Source of the DNA: Darksidea phi
Taxonomy: Eukaryota > Ascomycota > Dothideomycetes > Pleosporales > Lentitheciaceae
NCBI GenBank assembly: GCA_030770425.1
Contig: JASJFT010000343.1
Coordinates: forward strand, 1 to 31,281
DNA: 31,281 nt
Reading direction: 5' to 3'
The position numbers were made by a program, and so were the translations under genes. Below are positions 1 through 10,664 of the stretch, in pieces (positions within the stretch are counted from its first letter, which is position 1; each line of letters starts with the position of its first letter). Below the pieces are notes generated by a model. That model saw only the letters and a list, made by a program, of their open reading frames with translations. It searched no databases and was not told the DNA's origin.

Positions 1-1012
1 TATTTTATTTTATACTCTTAATAATAAATAATAATAAAATATAACTATTATTATAGGCTTTTAAATATAGTAAAAATTAATTAAGTATTAAAATAATATT
101 ATAAGAGTTAAGAATAAAAATACTTTTTATTTATATATATTAAGCTAACTAAATAAGTAAAAATAAAATAAATAGATTCTTTATATTAGATAGAATTAAG
201 AAATTAATTTATTAATTAGTTTATTAGCTTAAATAGTATATATTAAGCTTTAGTTTTAAATATATATAATACTATTTTAATTTATTAATATATATTTTTA
301 GCTAATTATTATTAATTATAGAGTTTTATAATTTTCTTTTCTTATATTAAATTATTAAGTTCTATCTAGGTATAATAAATCTTTATTTTTAATTTGTTAA
401 TATAGCTTTAATAAATTTATATTATCCTTAGTTAATATAAAGATTAATTTATTATAATTTTTAAGTAATTATTTTTTAATTTTAAAGTTATATATTTTAT
501 AAATATAAGGATAAAGTTTATACTATAATACTATATATTAATCTCTATTTATTACTTTTCTTTAACTTTAATCTAATATATAGAGTTAGAATACCCTATT
601 AATAGTTTAAAAATTTTTATATAAAAAGTAGATAGATAAATAATATAAACTATAATTTTAAATTAAATTAATAAAAAAGATAAAAGAAATAGTAAAATAG
701 AAATAAGATTAATAAGTAATATAATCTCTTTTTCTTTTCTTTTTATCTTTTTCTATACTAATATATAATAATATACCGATAAAGTAATAAAAGAATAAGA
801 GAAATAGTAGAAAAGAAACGAATTGAAAAATATAGACCCTTTTCTCTTACTTTCTCTCTTCTTCTCCCTCTTATCTAAGATCTTAGACTTAATTATATAG
901 CTTTATTATAGTTTATAAAGTATTTTTAATATAAATAATTTATATTTAAATTCTACTTATTATATATAAAGGTTATATAAGTTTATATATATTTACTTAA
1001 TTTTCTATATAA
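1..1012. other. AT-rich flank, no gene seen
   Basis: By eye this stretch is about 85-90% A+T, richer than the retroelement copies to its right. It holds no ATG on either strand and only two TpG (near 395 and 824), so it shows the same CpA/TpG depletion as the elements. There are pyrimidine-rich runs near 725-755 and 836-872, but I could align no part of it to the LTR, gag, pol or 3' region of the family. It could be an older, more decayed repeat or single-copy DNA mutated alongside its repeat neighbours. The five bases before copy A (TATAA, 1008-1012) should be one half of that copy's target duplication; the other half is outside the window. Confidence 0.6.
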
Positions 1013-1280
1013 TATTATAGTCTATTTTCTAAGTAATCTAGTTATTTTACTTATTTTCTATTTCGATTAGTAGATTAGGTAATCCTAAGGATTAGTCTAA
1101 TAGTTAATTAGCTTATTTAGTATACTAAGCCCTATTTAGATATAAAAACCCCCTATTCTTATATCCTTATAGTACTATCTTAGGATAGCTTTAATATACT
1201 AATTCTACTATTAATTAATTAGAAGACTACTTTAACTATTATAACTTCTAGTTAATTATACTTAGTCCTAGAATCTTATA
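1013..1280 (+). repeat. 5' LTR of copy A
   Basis: It is 268 bp and starts TATTATAGTC and ends ATCTTATA. These termini are the expected RIP products of the usual TG...CA LTR ends. It aligns without gaps to the other eight LTRs in the window. Most CpG positions of the copy C LTRs have become TpA here. Confidence 0.93.
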
Positions 1281-1563
1281 TTATTTTAAGATCTCTAATT
1301 TTTAGTTAAAGATAATAGCTAAATATTAACCCTTTAAAATTCCTAGAGGTCTATAGTACTTAGGGTAGATAATATATAATACTTTCTTAAGTAAATCTTA
1401 AAATTAACTACTTTAAGCTCTAATATTACTAAAACGTTTAATATCTTCTTTAGAGAGAAGGGACCTATAAAAGTATTATATAAAATTAAATTTATATCTT
1501 AAACTCTATAATTAACTTATCTTTATATAATTAACTAGATCGTTAAATTAGTATAATAATAAA

Positions 1564-2343
1564 ATAGTAGATACTAAGGACTAAGCTAGCCCTTTAAGAT
1601 CTAATTTATCTAATAAATAGCCCTTCTACTCTATCTTCCTATAGAAGAAAGATAAAGATAAGATATAAGCTATAAGCTAGATAATAAATATATAAGCTAT
1701 AAGTAGAGCTTAAAGTAGAATTAGAAGCTAGAAGCCCTTCTTTAAGAAAGAAGTATACTAGTAAAAACTAATTAAGATCTATAAATTAATCCCCTTAAAG
1801 ATATTTATTAATAAAGATATATATATTAACTTTTAGATCCTTAAAGTTATCTTTCTCTTTTAAGAAGAGAGTATAAGTAAAGATAGTCTTAAGAAAAAGA
1901 TTAATAAGTATATTAAGAGAATTAAATTACTTTAAAAAGAAAATAAATCTTAAATTCCCTATTTAATAAATACTAAAGAATAGGAAGAACTTCTAAATTA
2001 TAATATAGTTTAGAATATACTAGTTATCTAGAAGAAACTTAATCTAATTACTAATATTCTAATAGATAATAATCTCTATCTTATTATAGCTAAAAGGCTA
2101 GTAAATACTATAGAAGTAGGTATAGTTAGTAGAAATATCTTTATAAACGTTATAGTTAATAAGTTTAACTAAGTAGTTAGAGAAAGAAATAATTATAAAA
2201 GATAAGTTAAAAAGTTATAAAAAGAGCTTTAATAAGTCTAAAGAACTATAAGTAGATAGTAAAGTTTAGAGGAAGATCTTAAATAATTCTTCCCTATAAC
2301 TATCTATACTAAGATCGAACTTATAATTCTTTTTTAGTATAAT
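1564..2343 (+). pseudogene. gag fragment of copy A
   Basis: This is the N-terminal part of a structural capsid-type protein, cut off by the insertion of copy B. The candidate start is ATA at 1564-1566 (expected from ATG), aligned to the same position in copies C, D, E and G. Codons 4 to about 63 are of the second subfamily type and match copy D but not C, E or G. From about codon 65 on it aligns to copy C, including the charged segment resembling KDSLKEKINKY. In-frame TAA and TAG codons occur throughout. Function is inferred only from its place between LTR and pol in the full copies. Confidence 0.8.
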
Positions 2344-2611
2344 TATAAGACCCTAGGACTAGATATAATTAACTAGAAGTTATAATAGTTAAAGTAGTCT
2401 TTTAATTAACTAATAGTAGAATCGGTATATTAAAGCTATTCTAAGATAGTACTATAAGGGTATAAGAATAAGAGGTTCTTATATCTAAATAGAGCTTAAC
2501 GTACTAAATAAACTAATTAACTATTAGACTAATCCTTAGAATTACCTAATCTACTAATTAAAATAGAAAATAAGTAAAATAACTAGATTACCTAGGGAAT
2601 AGGCTATAATA
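2344..2611 (-). repeat. 3' LTR of copy B (inverted)
   Basis: It is 268 bp and is the reverse complement of the family LTR. It starts TATAAGACCC and ends GGCTATAATA. The dyad containing the TATA-like core is still partly visible near 2459-2485. Confidence 0.93.
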
Positions 2612-3043
2612 TTATCTTCTTTTTAAAATAAGGTCTTATCCTTAAGGGTCTAGTAAATAAATAATCGAGAAAAAATACTTTTAGGGGGAAGAAAAGGGAG
2701 GGAAGAAATAAAGAAAGTAGATAGGTACTTATATCTATTACTTTCTACTTAAAAAATAATTTAATTAATATTCTTTAGATTATTCTTAGAGTATATTAAT
2801 ATTATATAGTTCTACGTATATCTACTTATTTTACTATATAAATTATTATCTAAAAAATATTTTTCTAATATATATATTATATAATATACTTAGTATATCT
2901 AAAGAACGTTATAGAATATATAAGAGGGTACTAGTAATTTAGTTTTTTATATTATTTAAAAGTTATATATACGTAGTTCTATTAAAAAATAAAACTTACT
3001 TTTTCTATATTCCTATCTATAGTAAAGTAAGATTATAGGGGAG

Positions 3044-3250
3044 TACTTTAAGCTTAAAGATAGTTATTATAAACTCTAGATATTATACTATTTATTTTAG
3101 TAAACTATAAAGAAGAGGTACTTTAAGCTTAAAGATAATTATTATAAGCTTTAGATTATATACTACCTATATTAATAGACTATAAAAGAAAGATACTTTA
3201 AGTCTAAAGATAATTACCCTAAGCTTTAGATATTATACTACCTATTTTAG
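3044..3250 (-). repeat. 75-bp tandem repeats in copy B 3' region
   Basis: Units begin at 3044, 3119 and 3194, spaced exactly 75 bases apart. Each holds a segment like ACTTTAAGCTTAAAGATA and another like TACTACCTATTTTAG. The third unit is broken by the insertion of copy C at 3250 and finishes at 10968 onward. Copy E also has three units, copy G four and copy C one. Confidence 0.88.
3246..3250. repeat. Left target duplication of copy C (TTTAG)
   Basis: TTTAG directly precedes the 5' LTR of copy C and recurs directly after its 3' LTR at 10963-10967. In uninterrupted copy E the same site reads CCTATTTTAGTAGG with a single TTTAG (15713-15717), which confirms a 5-bp duplication made on integration. 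Confidence 0.95.
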
Positions 3251-3518
3251 TATTACGGCCCGTTCCCTAGGTAACCTAGTTATTTTACTTATTTTCTATT
3301 TCGGTTAGTAGATTAGATAATCCCGAGGATTAGCCTAATAGTTAGTTAGCTTATTTAGCGCGCTAAGTCCTATTTAGGTATAAGAACCCCTTATTCTTAT
3401 ACCCTTATAGCGCTATCTTAGGATAGCTTTAATATACCGATTCTACTATTAGTTAATTAGAAGGCTACCTTAGCTATTATAACTCCTAATTAATTATACT
3501 TAGTCCTAGGGTCTTATA
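3251..3518 (+). repeat. 5' LTR of copy C
   Basis: It is 268 bp, starting TATTACGGCC and ending GGTCTTATA. It holds the near-palindrome CTAGGTAACCTAG (3267-3279), a strong dyad at 3377-3403, and CTATCTTAGGATAG (3413-3426). If transcription starts at about 3415, as the primer-site match suggests, U3 would be about 164 bp and R-U5 about 104 bp. Confidence 0.96.
3377..3403 (+). promoter_or_regulatory. LTR dyad with TATA-like core
   Basis: GGTATAAGAA (3377-3386) and TTCTTATACC (3394-3403) form perfect 10-bp arms around a 7-base spacer. In the 3' LTR of copy C and in solo LTR F the arms reach 11 bp. TATAAG at 3379-3384 lies about 30-36 bases upstream of the transcription start inferred from the primer-site match, the right place for a TATA box. 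It could equally be a protein-binding dyad or, if transcribed, a hairpin. Function is inferred. Confidence 0.5.
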
Positions 3519-3802
3519 TTATCCTAAGATCTCTAACTTTCGGCCGGAGACGGCGGCTAAATATTAACCCCCCTAAAATCCCTAGAGGTTTACGGTACTT
3601 AGGGTAGGTAGCGTATAGCGCTCCCTTAGGTAAGCCTTAAAACTAACTACTTCGAGCCCCGATATTACTAGAGTACCTAGTATCTCCCTTAGAGAGAAGA
3701 GACCTATAAAAGTATTACGTAGGGTTAGATCTATATCTTAAATCCTATAACTAACTTATCTTTATATAATTAACTAAATCGCTAAATTAGTATAACGATA
3801 AG
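3519..3802 (+). other. 5' leader of copy C
   Basis: This is non-coding sequence between the LTR and the inferred gag start. It begins with the putative primer-binding site and then a CpG-rich patch (3540-3557) whose state grades the decay of the copies: intact here, partly changed in E and G, fully TpA in A and D. I see no other feature in it. Confidence 0.7.
3521..3530 (+). promoter_or_regulatory. Putative self-priming primer-binding site
   Basis: ATCCTAAGAT starts two bases after the 5' LTR and is the exact reverse complement of ATCTTAGGAT inside the same LTR (3415-3424; also 10859-10868). No tRNA-like site starting TGG (or its RIP product TAG) follows the LTR. Tf1-type elements prime reverse transcription by folding the first 11 or so bases of their own transcript onto the primer site, and this arrangement would fit. 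Copy D keeps the primer-site decamer at 11301-11310, but its LTR partner has one change. Confidence 0.5.
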
Positions 3803-6049
3803 ATAGTAGACTCCCTAAGCTAAGTAGACCCTTCGAAGCTATCTTTCTATAAGGCCTCCCTATAGAAGAAAGATAAAGAAAAGAGAAAGACCCCGAGTCG
3901 AGTTCTAAGTAGGGTAAGAAGTATATAAGCTTAGACTAAGTCTTAGAGCTAGATTAGAAGTAAGATACCCTCTCCCGAAGAGAAAGTATACTAGTAAAAG
4001 CTAACTAAGACCTATAAACTAACCTCCTTAGAGATATTTATTAATAAAAACGCGTATATTAACTTCTAAACCCTTAAAACTATCTTCCCCCCTTAAAAGG
4101 AGAGTATAAGTAAAGATAGTCTTAAAGAGAAGATTAATAAGTACGCTAAGAGGGTTAAATTACTTAAAGAAGAAAATAGACCCCGAATCCCCTATCTAAT
4201 AAATACGGAAGGATAAAAAGAACTCCTAGACTATAATATAGTCCGGGATATACTAACTACCTAAAAGGGGCCCGACCTAATTACTAATACCCTAATAGAT
4301 AATAGTCTCCGTTTTATTATAGTTAAAAGGCTAGTATATACTATAGGAGTAGATATAGTTAGTAGAAACGCCTTTATAAACGCTACGGCCGATAAGTTTA
4401 ACTAATTAGCTAAGAAAAGGAATAACTATAGAAGGTAAGTTAAAAAGCTATAAGAAGAGCTCTAATAAGCCTAGAGAACTATAAGTAGGTAGTAGAGTTT
4501 AGAGGAAGACCTTAAATAGTCCTTCCCCGCGGCCGTCTATATAAAGGTCGGACTTATAGTCCTCTCTTAGTATAACTCTAAGTCTACTCTTAAGACTCTA
4601 CTATTATAATATAACCCTAATAGTAGATAAGATATAGAAGAGATAAGACTCCCTCCTATAATAGTATAACTAAACGGTCTAAATATCGGCCTCTAAAGGA
4701 CCCCTCTTATCTATCGTATTCTACTTTAAACCCCTAGGCTCCTAGGAAGATTCTAGTAGGATTTAGTCTAGTATCTAACCTTTTAGTTAAGCTTCTTATA
4801 AAAAGAGCTAACTACCGAATTAATTACGTTTCTAGATTTAATACGAACTTCTCTACCTAATAAGAACTATTATAAGTACCTATTAGAATTAGATATACTA
4901 CTCTTTACTATAAAGAAAATAAAAAATACTCCTACTCTCTACCCTAGTACTCCCTCTACGAGATCTCTATTAGTCTTACTAGAGTTTATAACTATTACCT
5001 TAGATAATAGAATATAGGTTCTTATTTAGGAGGAGAATATTATAGAAAACTACCGAAGTAAATCCCTATAAACCTTTAACTCCTAGAAGACTACGTTCTA
5101 CCCCGACCTTATTTTATTTAAAAATAATAGAGAGTCTAAGTTAAAGAACTAGCTCTACGATATAGAATAGAAACTTATTATTAATAAGGACTAGTACGTA
5201 TAAGAAACCCTCTAGTAGATAGCTAAGATCTATTAAGCCTATATTATATCCTAACTAGTAGGCCCGGTAAAAGACTATATTCGGATATAGCTAAATTCTA
5301 GGGAAGAAGAAGTAGACTTCGTATCTAATATAGATCTATTAGAATATATTAAAAAATACTATAAAGATCCCTATATAAAGAAGAAAGTAAAAGTTAAATT
5401 CTACCAACTACGTATAAACGTATTTAGTAAAGTTAATAACTTTATTAAGAATTTCGAGTATCTAGTAATAGAGGTCTATCTACCTTACTACTAGTAGAAT
5501 AAAGAATTTATAGATAAGCTCTACTTCGAGCTAAGAAATAAGATAAATCTATTTAATAATAGTAATTCTACCTTTAGTAAGCTCTATAAATATACGACTT
5601 TAGCTAATAGGGTACTACTTAAGAATAACTAGTACTAAAAGACCCGGCTTACCTAAAGTAACTAATTAGCCGTCTCCGAGAGAAAGTAGCCGACTATAAG
5701 TAGACCCTTTCTTAATAAGTCGGAAAAGAGATTTATTTACTTTAAAGATACCTCTAAGCTCTATAACTACTCTTTTAAGGAGTATAAGAAGTAAGACCGT
5801 TATTTTAATTACGGGAAAAGAAATAAATAATAAGACTACCCTAACTACGTCGTATATAAGATAATATAGAATACTATAGAAGTAGAAGTTAATACTATCT
5901 TCCCTAATAATTCTAAGGAAGAAGCTTATTTAGACTCCCCGTATAAAGAGAAAAGTAGTTTAGAGTATAACTCTAATACCTCCTCTATAGTATTAAAAAA
6001 TAAAAGCTACTAGAAAAGGACTCCTCTCTAGCGGCCTATATAGGAGTAA
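3803..6049 (+). pseudogene. gag of copy C (about 750 codons, many stops)
   Basis: This is a degenerate capsid/nucleocapsid gene in the frame starting at 3803, where ATA replaces the expected ATG. Around codons 100-120 a charged, probably helical segment resembles KDSLKEKINKYAKRVKLLKEEN. Around codons 490-600 runs the best-kept capsid-like part, with YIKKYYKDPYIKKKVK, FYQLRINVFSKVNNF and FIDKLYFELRNK. At 5801 (about codon 667) YFNYGKRNK looks like the remnant of a CCHC zinc knuckle, each Cys turned to Tyr, but the His and last Cys do not fit the standard spacing. Trp and Gln positions are TAG or TAA. The true end is uncertain because stops at 6011, 6029, 6041 and 6047 could be native or made by RIP. 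Pol follows in the -1 frame. Confidence 0.85.
5995..6001 (+). promoter_or_regulatory. Candidate -1 slippery heptamer between gag and pol
   Basis: AAAAAAT lies in the gag frame as A AAA AAT, the X XXY YYZ register. The base after the T is A, so the last base was probably C before RIP, giving the classical A AAA AAC. A -1 slip would make the next codon TAA at 6001, the RIP product of CAA, and lead straight into the protease frame. The stretch AAAAAATAAAAG is the same in copies D (13780), E (minus strand, 19929-19923) and G (26598). Confidence 0.5.
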
Positions 6050-9000
6050 TTAAACCCCTTAATTATTAATAGCTTATTAAGATACCGTAGCTCGTCGATT
6101 CGAAATTATTTACACTCCCTATTTAACTTATAGTAAATAGCCTAGCTATATAGCTAAGAGAATTAGTAGATAGTAGTATTAGTACGTACCTATTAGTCTA
6201 CTCTAAATATTTAAAGGTAGTAAAGAAAAAGCTAAAGCCCGTCTTCTATTAACTAAAGAAACTAATCCCTCTTAATAGGTTTAACGGGAAATATAGTTAC
6301 TTAGTCGATATAGCTATCTAAGCTAATCTATTAATCTAGAAAAAGAATATATCTATCTAGTTTCTCTTCTATAAGCTCGGGTATTACGATATAATACTTA
6401 GAAGAAAATTCTTTAAGTAAATCTAGTCCTTAATCGACTATTATAACCGGACTTTATACTAGCTAGACAATACCCCGAAGTAGATAAAATATAACCTAAC
6501 TACTATAAAAAAGCTAGATCCGAAGCTAGATCTAGAATACTAGAATAATACTTTACGTCGCGATAACCTAATTAATTAGTAGATTAAAGTATAGAAGAAG
6601 GTCTACTTACTTAGAAAGAATCTAATACTTAGTTTAGAGATTCTAATTAAAGCCCTTATAATCCCCTAGGAGGAGGTCTACGAGTCTACTAAAGCCCCGC
6701 TATAGATAATAAAGGACTAGTAAGCTACTTTTAAGGAAATATAGAGAAACGCGGATAGCGATACTAATAGTAGTTTAAGGGGTACTAAATCTAAGAAAAG
6801 CTAACGAGGTTACCGAAAAAATAATAGAAAGAAAAAGAAAATAATACCTATCCCTAATAACCTACTAGAATAGACTACTAGTAATAAGTTTAACGTATAT
6901 TTTCTCGAATCTTCTAAGATATAGAAGCTTATAGATAAGGAAGAAGTTATACTAAGAGCTACTAGTTTATATAAAGTTAACTTATTAATTAAAGATAGAT
7001 AGTCGAAAGACTTAGTAGAAGACTTAGTAGAATAGAATATATAAGATATAATAGTAGAAAAGCTCCCTTATAAAGGTTACGTAGAAGCTACTTTAGACTA
7101 CTTTTCTAAGGTTAACTTAGATAAGCTACCCTCTAGAAGGAAGAATATCGATTATAAAATTACTCTTAAGAATAATATAAGTAAGCTTAATATAAGTCTA
7201 CTCTATAATATATCCCTTAAATATCTAAAGCTACTAAAAGCTTACTTAGAAGAGTACCTAAAAAAGGGCTTTATTATAACTAGCGACGCTAATTTCGTCT
7301 TACCCGTCCTATTTACTAAGAAGCTAGGAGGGGGATAGAGGTTCTATATTAACTACCGAAAAATTAATATAGTTACGAAGAAAGATATTATAGCTATCCT
7401 TTTAATCGAGAAGATACTAATATAACTCTTTAAAGTAAAGGTCTTTACTAAGCTAGACGTACGTTAAGTCTTTTATTATATTAGATTAGACCCCGACGTA
7501 GAAGACCTTATAACTTTTAAAACGTAATATAGAAATTATAAATACTACGTTCTACCTTTTAGACTATATAATAGACTAGTAACCTTTTAGTACTATATTA
7601 ATTAAGTACTTAAGAATAAAATTAATAAGATCTATACTACCTATATAAATAATATCTTAATCTACTTAGAAGACCCCCTTAGGTACGAGAAATATATAAG
7701 TAAAATCCTAGATAAGCTTAAGAAGACTAGACTATAGATCGATATTAAAAAGAGTAAGTTTATAGTTACTAAGATAAAGTTTTTAGATTTTATTATTAGT
7801 ACTAAAGGGATCCGTATAGACCCTAATAAGATAGTAGCTATTAAAGACTAGAAGAAATTTATAATCCTAAAAGGGCTATAAGCTTATCTAGGTTTCTATA
7901 ACTACTACCGAAAGTAGCTAAAAGACTACGGTTATATAGTCCGCCTACTTATCTAACTACTATAAAAGAAAAAATTCTATACCTTCGGGCCTAAAGAGCG
8001 AGCTATATTTAAGAAAAGTAAGATATTATTATATTTAGATATTATTATAAGATATTACTCGCTCTACTATAGGACCCGTATAGAAACTAATATAAGTAAC
8101 GGCGTTCTAGTAGGTATCTTTATATAGCTCTAAGATAATAAAACTTAATAATCTATAGTCTACTTTATAAAGATAATAAAGTCTATAGAAATAAACTATA
8201 AGATCTATAATAAAAAGATACTCGCGGTTATAAGGGGTTTAAACGAATAGAGGGCTTAGCTTATAGGATTATAACTAAATAAACCCTTCTAAGTTATTAC
8301 TAATTACCGGGTACTAGAATATTTCTTAACTAAGTACGAACTAACTCCGTAATAGGTTTACTAGGCCGAGAAGCTCGTAGACTACTACTATACTATTTAT
8401 TATTACTCTAGAACTACTAATATTATTACGGATACTCTCTCTTAAAAATAGAAGAAGTTAAAAACTTAGAAGAAAAAAGATAAAGCTATTAGAACTTATA
8501 TCTTTATCCCCTCTAGATAGACCTCTACTACGATAGCCATCTTAATAGCCGCTACTAATACCTAGGATTCTAAGTATAAAACTAAAGCTTACTCTTATCT
8601 ACTTCTTAATTATATACTTTACGAGAATCGTATATATACTATACTTAAACTAGAGTAAGAGTTAGCTTATTAAGAATATAAGTACCTATCTCTAACCCCG
8701 TCTAGACTCCTCCTCTAAAAAGAGAAGTTAGTAGTACTTAAAGTAGAGTTTCTTAAGACCTATCTTATCTAGGTAGTATATACTATATAGATTACTACTT
8801 ACCCGAGTATAAAGAAAACTATTAGACTTCTAAGAGATCTATATTACTAGGATATAATAAATAAAGATATAAAGTATTATATAAGAAATTATAAGTAGTA
8901 CTAATAGAGTTATAAGTCTTAAGATAAGATTCTAGGTCTCCTTAAATTACTCTCTATATCTAAGAGAATATAGGAAGACGTCTCTATAGACTTTAAAAGC

Positions 9001-10179
9001 TTTCTAAAGGACTATAAGAAATATAATAATATATTTATAGTAATATATAGATTATTAAAACGTACTTTCTTATTACCCTACTTTAAGACTACTACTACTA
9101 AAGATATAGTTACTCTCTACTATATATATATATAGTAAGTCTTTAGTCCCCTATATACTATAGTCTTAGATCGAGGCCTATAGTTTATATTAGGCTTTAC
9201 GAAAGAATTATATAGACTCGTAAAAATTAGCTAGTTATTATCTATAGTCTACTATCTATAGACCGATAGTAATATAGAAGTTTTTAATTAATAGCTAGAC
9301 TAATAATTATACCCCTTTATAAACTTCTATTAGAATAACTAGTCCGATCTTCTATCTAGTATAGACTAGGCCTAGATAATTCTTCTATATAATACGACGG
9401 GATTTTCCCTATTCGAGATCGAATTCGGCTATAAGACTTATTACTACTAGAACTAGTAAGAACGCGTCTGTAAACCCTCTAAATTACCGGATAATATAAC
9501 TATATAGGTAGTCTAAGAGTTCGTAAAAATCTAAGCTAATATAGTTTAATAGGTTCGCGACTATACCTAAGCTAATATCGTAGTAGCTTAGAAAGCTTAG
9601 AGCCGATAAGCTAATAAAAAACGCCGTCTCCTAGATTTCGACGTAGAAGATTAAGTCTATATTATACCTAAGAGATTTACTACCTCGAGGCTAAGTCTAA
9701 AATTAGACTAGTAAATATACGGACCTTATCTTATTATTAGCTAAAGATATAGCTTCTATATAGTCTAGTTACCCTTCTATATAAAGATATATAACGTTTT
9801 CTATATAGATAGATTATATAAAGCTATATAAGACCTATTACCTAGTTAAGTACTCTCTAAAGAACTAGCTATAGAAGTAAATAGGTATCTTAAGTAGCTA
9901 GTAGTCTATATCCTTAATAGCCGGATCGTTTATAGTAAGCTCTACTATTAAATAAAATAGATAGACTACGACCCAGACCTAACCTACTACCTAGTAAGCG
10001 ATTTTATAAATACGGTCTAAAAAGTAAAAGAATTCTATAATAAGTACCCTAATAAGCTAGGCCTATCTAAATAGCTAGTCTAGTAGTTAGAAGCTATATT
10101 ATAAGATAAGTTCCTTAGCCCCTAGTTAGAAGACGAGGTACTAGTTAAGATAGGAACCTAGAAAAATTACCGATACTAA
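6001..10179 (+). pseudogene. pol of copy C: PR-RT-RNase H-INT-chromodomain
   Basis: One frame of about 1393 codons, broken by many TAG and TAA, carries all pol domains. Codon 57 (6169): LVDSS, the aspartic protease DSG with Gly changed to Ser. Codon 448 (7342): FYINYRKIN, the gypsy FCVDYRKLN block preceded by a TAG in place of Trp; then LDVR. Codon 548 (7642): YINNILIY, the catalytic YIDD with both Asp now Asn. About codon 695 (8083): RNase H, with LAVIRGLNE and LEYFLTK. Codon 934 (8800): YPS, the integrase HPG. Integrase catalytic residues D (8989), D (9169) and E (9277) are all present, with exactly 35 residues between the last two. Codon 1241: YGPY of the GPY module. Codons 1293-1353: chromodomain, with VVYILNSR, KLYY and YYLVSDF. 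The end at TAA 10177 is a best guess. It cannot be expressed. Confidence 0.93.
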
Positions 10180-10195
10180 GTATAGGCCCCCGCTC

Positions 10196-10270
10196 CTTAT
10201 AGTCTATTAAAACGGGTAGTATAATATCTAGAGTCTATAGTAACTATCTCTAAGCTTAGAGTACCCCCCC
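10196..10270 (+). repeat. Single 75-bp repeat unit in copy C
   Basis: TATAGTCTATTAAAACGG begins one unit matching the repeated units of copies B, E and G. Copy C has only one, which accounts for most of its 148-bp shortfall against copy E (two further units). Confidence 0.8.
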
Positions 10271-10664
10271 GTAGCCTCGCTTTACTACGGGTAGAAACGT
10301 AGGAGGAGTAAGTCTTATTCTCTAGTAGGGCTACGTATATATAACTTCTAAATAATATAGAAAACTAAGTTACTAGCGTCCTCTTATATATTCTATAATA
10401 CTCTTTAGATACGTCGAGCGCGTTATGTAGTATATATATTAGAAAAATATTTTTTAAACGATAATTTATATAGTAAAATAAGTAGATATACGTAGGGCTA
10501 TATAACGTTTATATACTCTAAGAACGATCTAGAGGGTATTAGTTAAATTATTTTTCGAGTAGGGAGTAATAGATATAGATACCTACCTACCCTCTCTATC
10601 TCCCCCTCTCTTCCCTCTCCCTAAAAAGCGTTTTTTCTTAATTATTCGTTTACTAGGCCCTTAA

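Larger units (their letters stand above)
1013..2343 (+). mobile_element. Copy A: 5' part of a Ty3/gypsy LTR element
   Basis: This is the outermost and hence oldest insertion in the window. It contains a 5' LTR (1013-1280), a leader and the first 780 bases of gag, and then stops where inverted copy B begins at 2344. Sequence just left of 2344 matches copy C up to about 4570. CpG sites kept in copy C are mostly TpA here: the leader segment after the LTR reads TAGTTAAAGATAATAG where copy C has CGGCCGGAGACGGCGG. That fits a longer period of decay. The gag start is of the same subfamily as copy D. The rest of the copy should lie beyond the right end of the window. Confidence 0.9.
2344..3250 (-). 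mobile_element. Copy B (inverted): 3' LTR and 3' region, part 1
   Basis: Reading on the minus strand this is the 3' end of an element inserted in copy A: LTR at 2344-2611, then the 3' non-coding region with tandem repeats. It matches copy E 15082-15717 closely (639 against 636 bases). It is split at 3250 by copy C and resumes at 10963 after the TTTAG duplication. The left target site would be ATAAT (2339-2343); its partner is outside the window. The polypurine tract and the 16-bp palindrome beside the LTR are mutated (near 2612-2640). No coding part of this copy is visible in the window. Confidence 0.9.

Noticed and set aside
3044..3250. Regular 75-bp units resembling a CRISPR array
   Set aside because: Units are whole-length tandem copies without separate spacers, lie in the 3' region of a retroelement and recur at the same place in other copies.
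3413..3426. CTATCTTAGGATAG as a bacterial-type terminator or riboswitch element
   Set aside because: A 5-bp arm with 4-base loop inside a eukaryotic LTR; the host type makes such a reading inappropriate.
5801..5845. CCHC zinc knuckle in gag
   Set aside because: YFNYGKRNK fits C-x2-C with Cys to Tyr changes, but the His and last Cys are not at standard spacing in C or G, so I mention it only as a possible remnant.
8496..8540. Minus-strand reading frame from the only minus-strand ATG (8540-8538)
   Set aside because: It ends after 14 codons and lies antisense within the degenerate pol of copy C, just after RNase H.
9111..9135. TA-repeat microsatellite in copy C
   Set aside because: A short run, also present in E and G at the same integrase position, so part of the element made simpler by RIP and not an independent locus.
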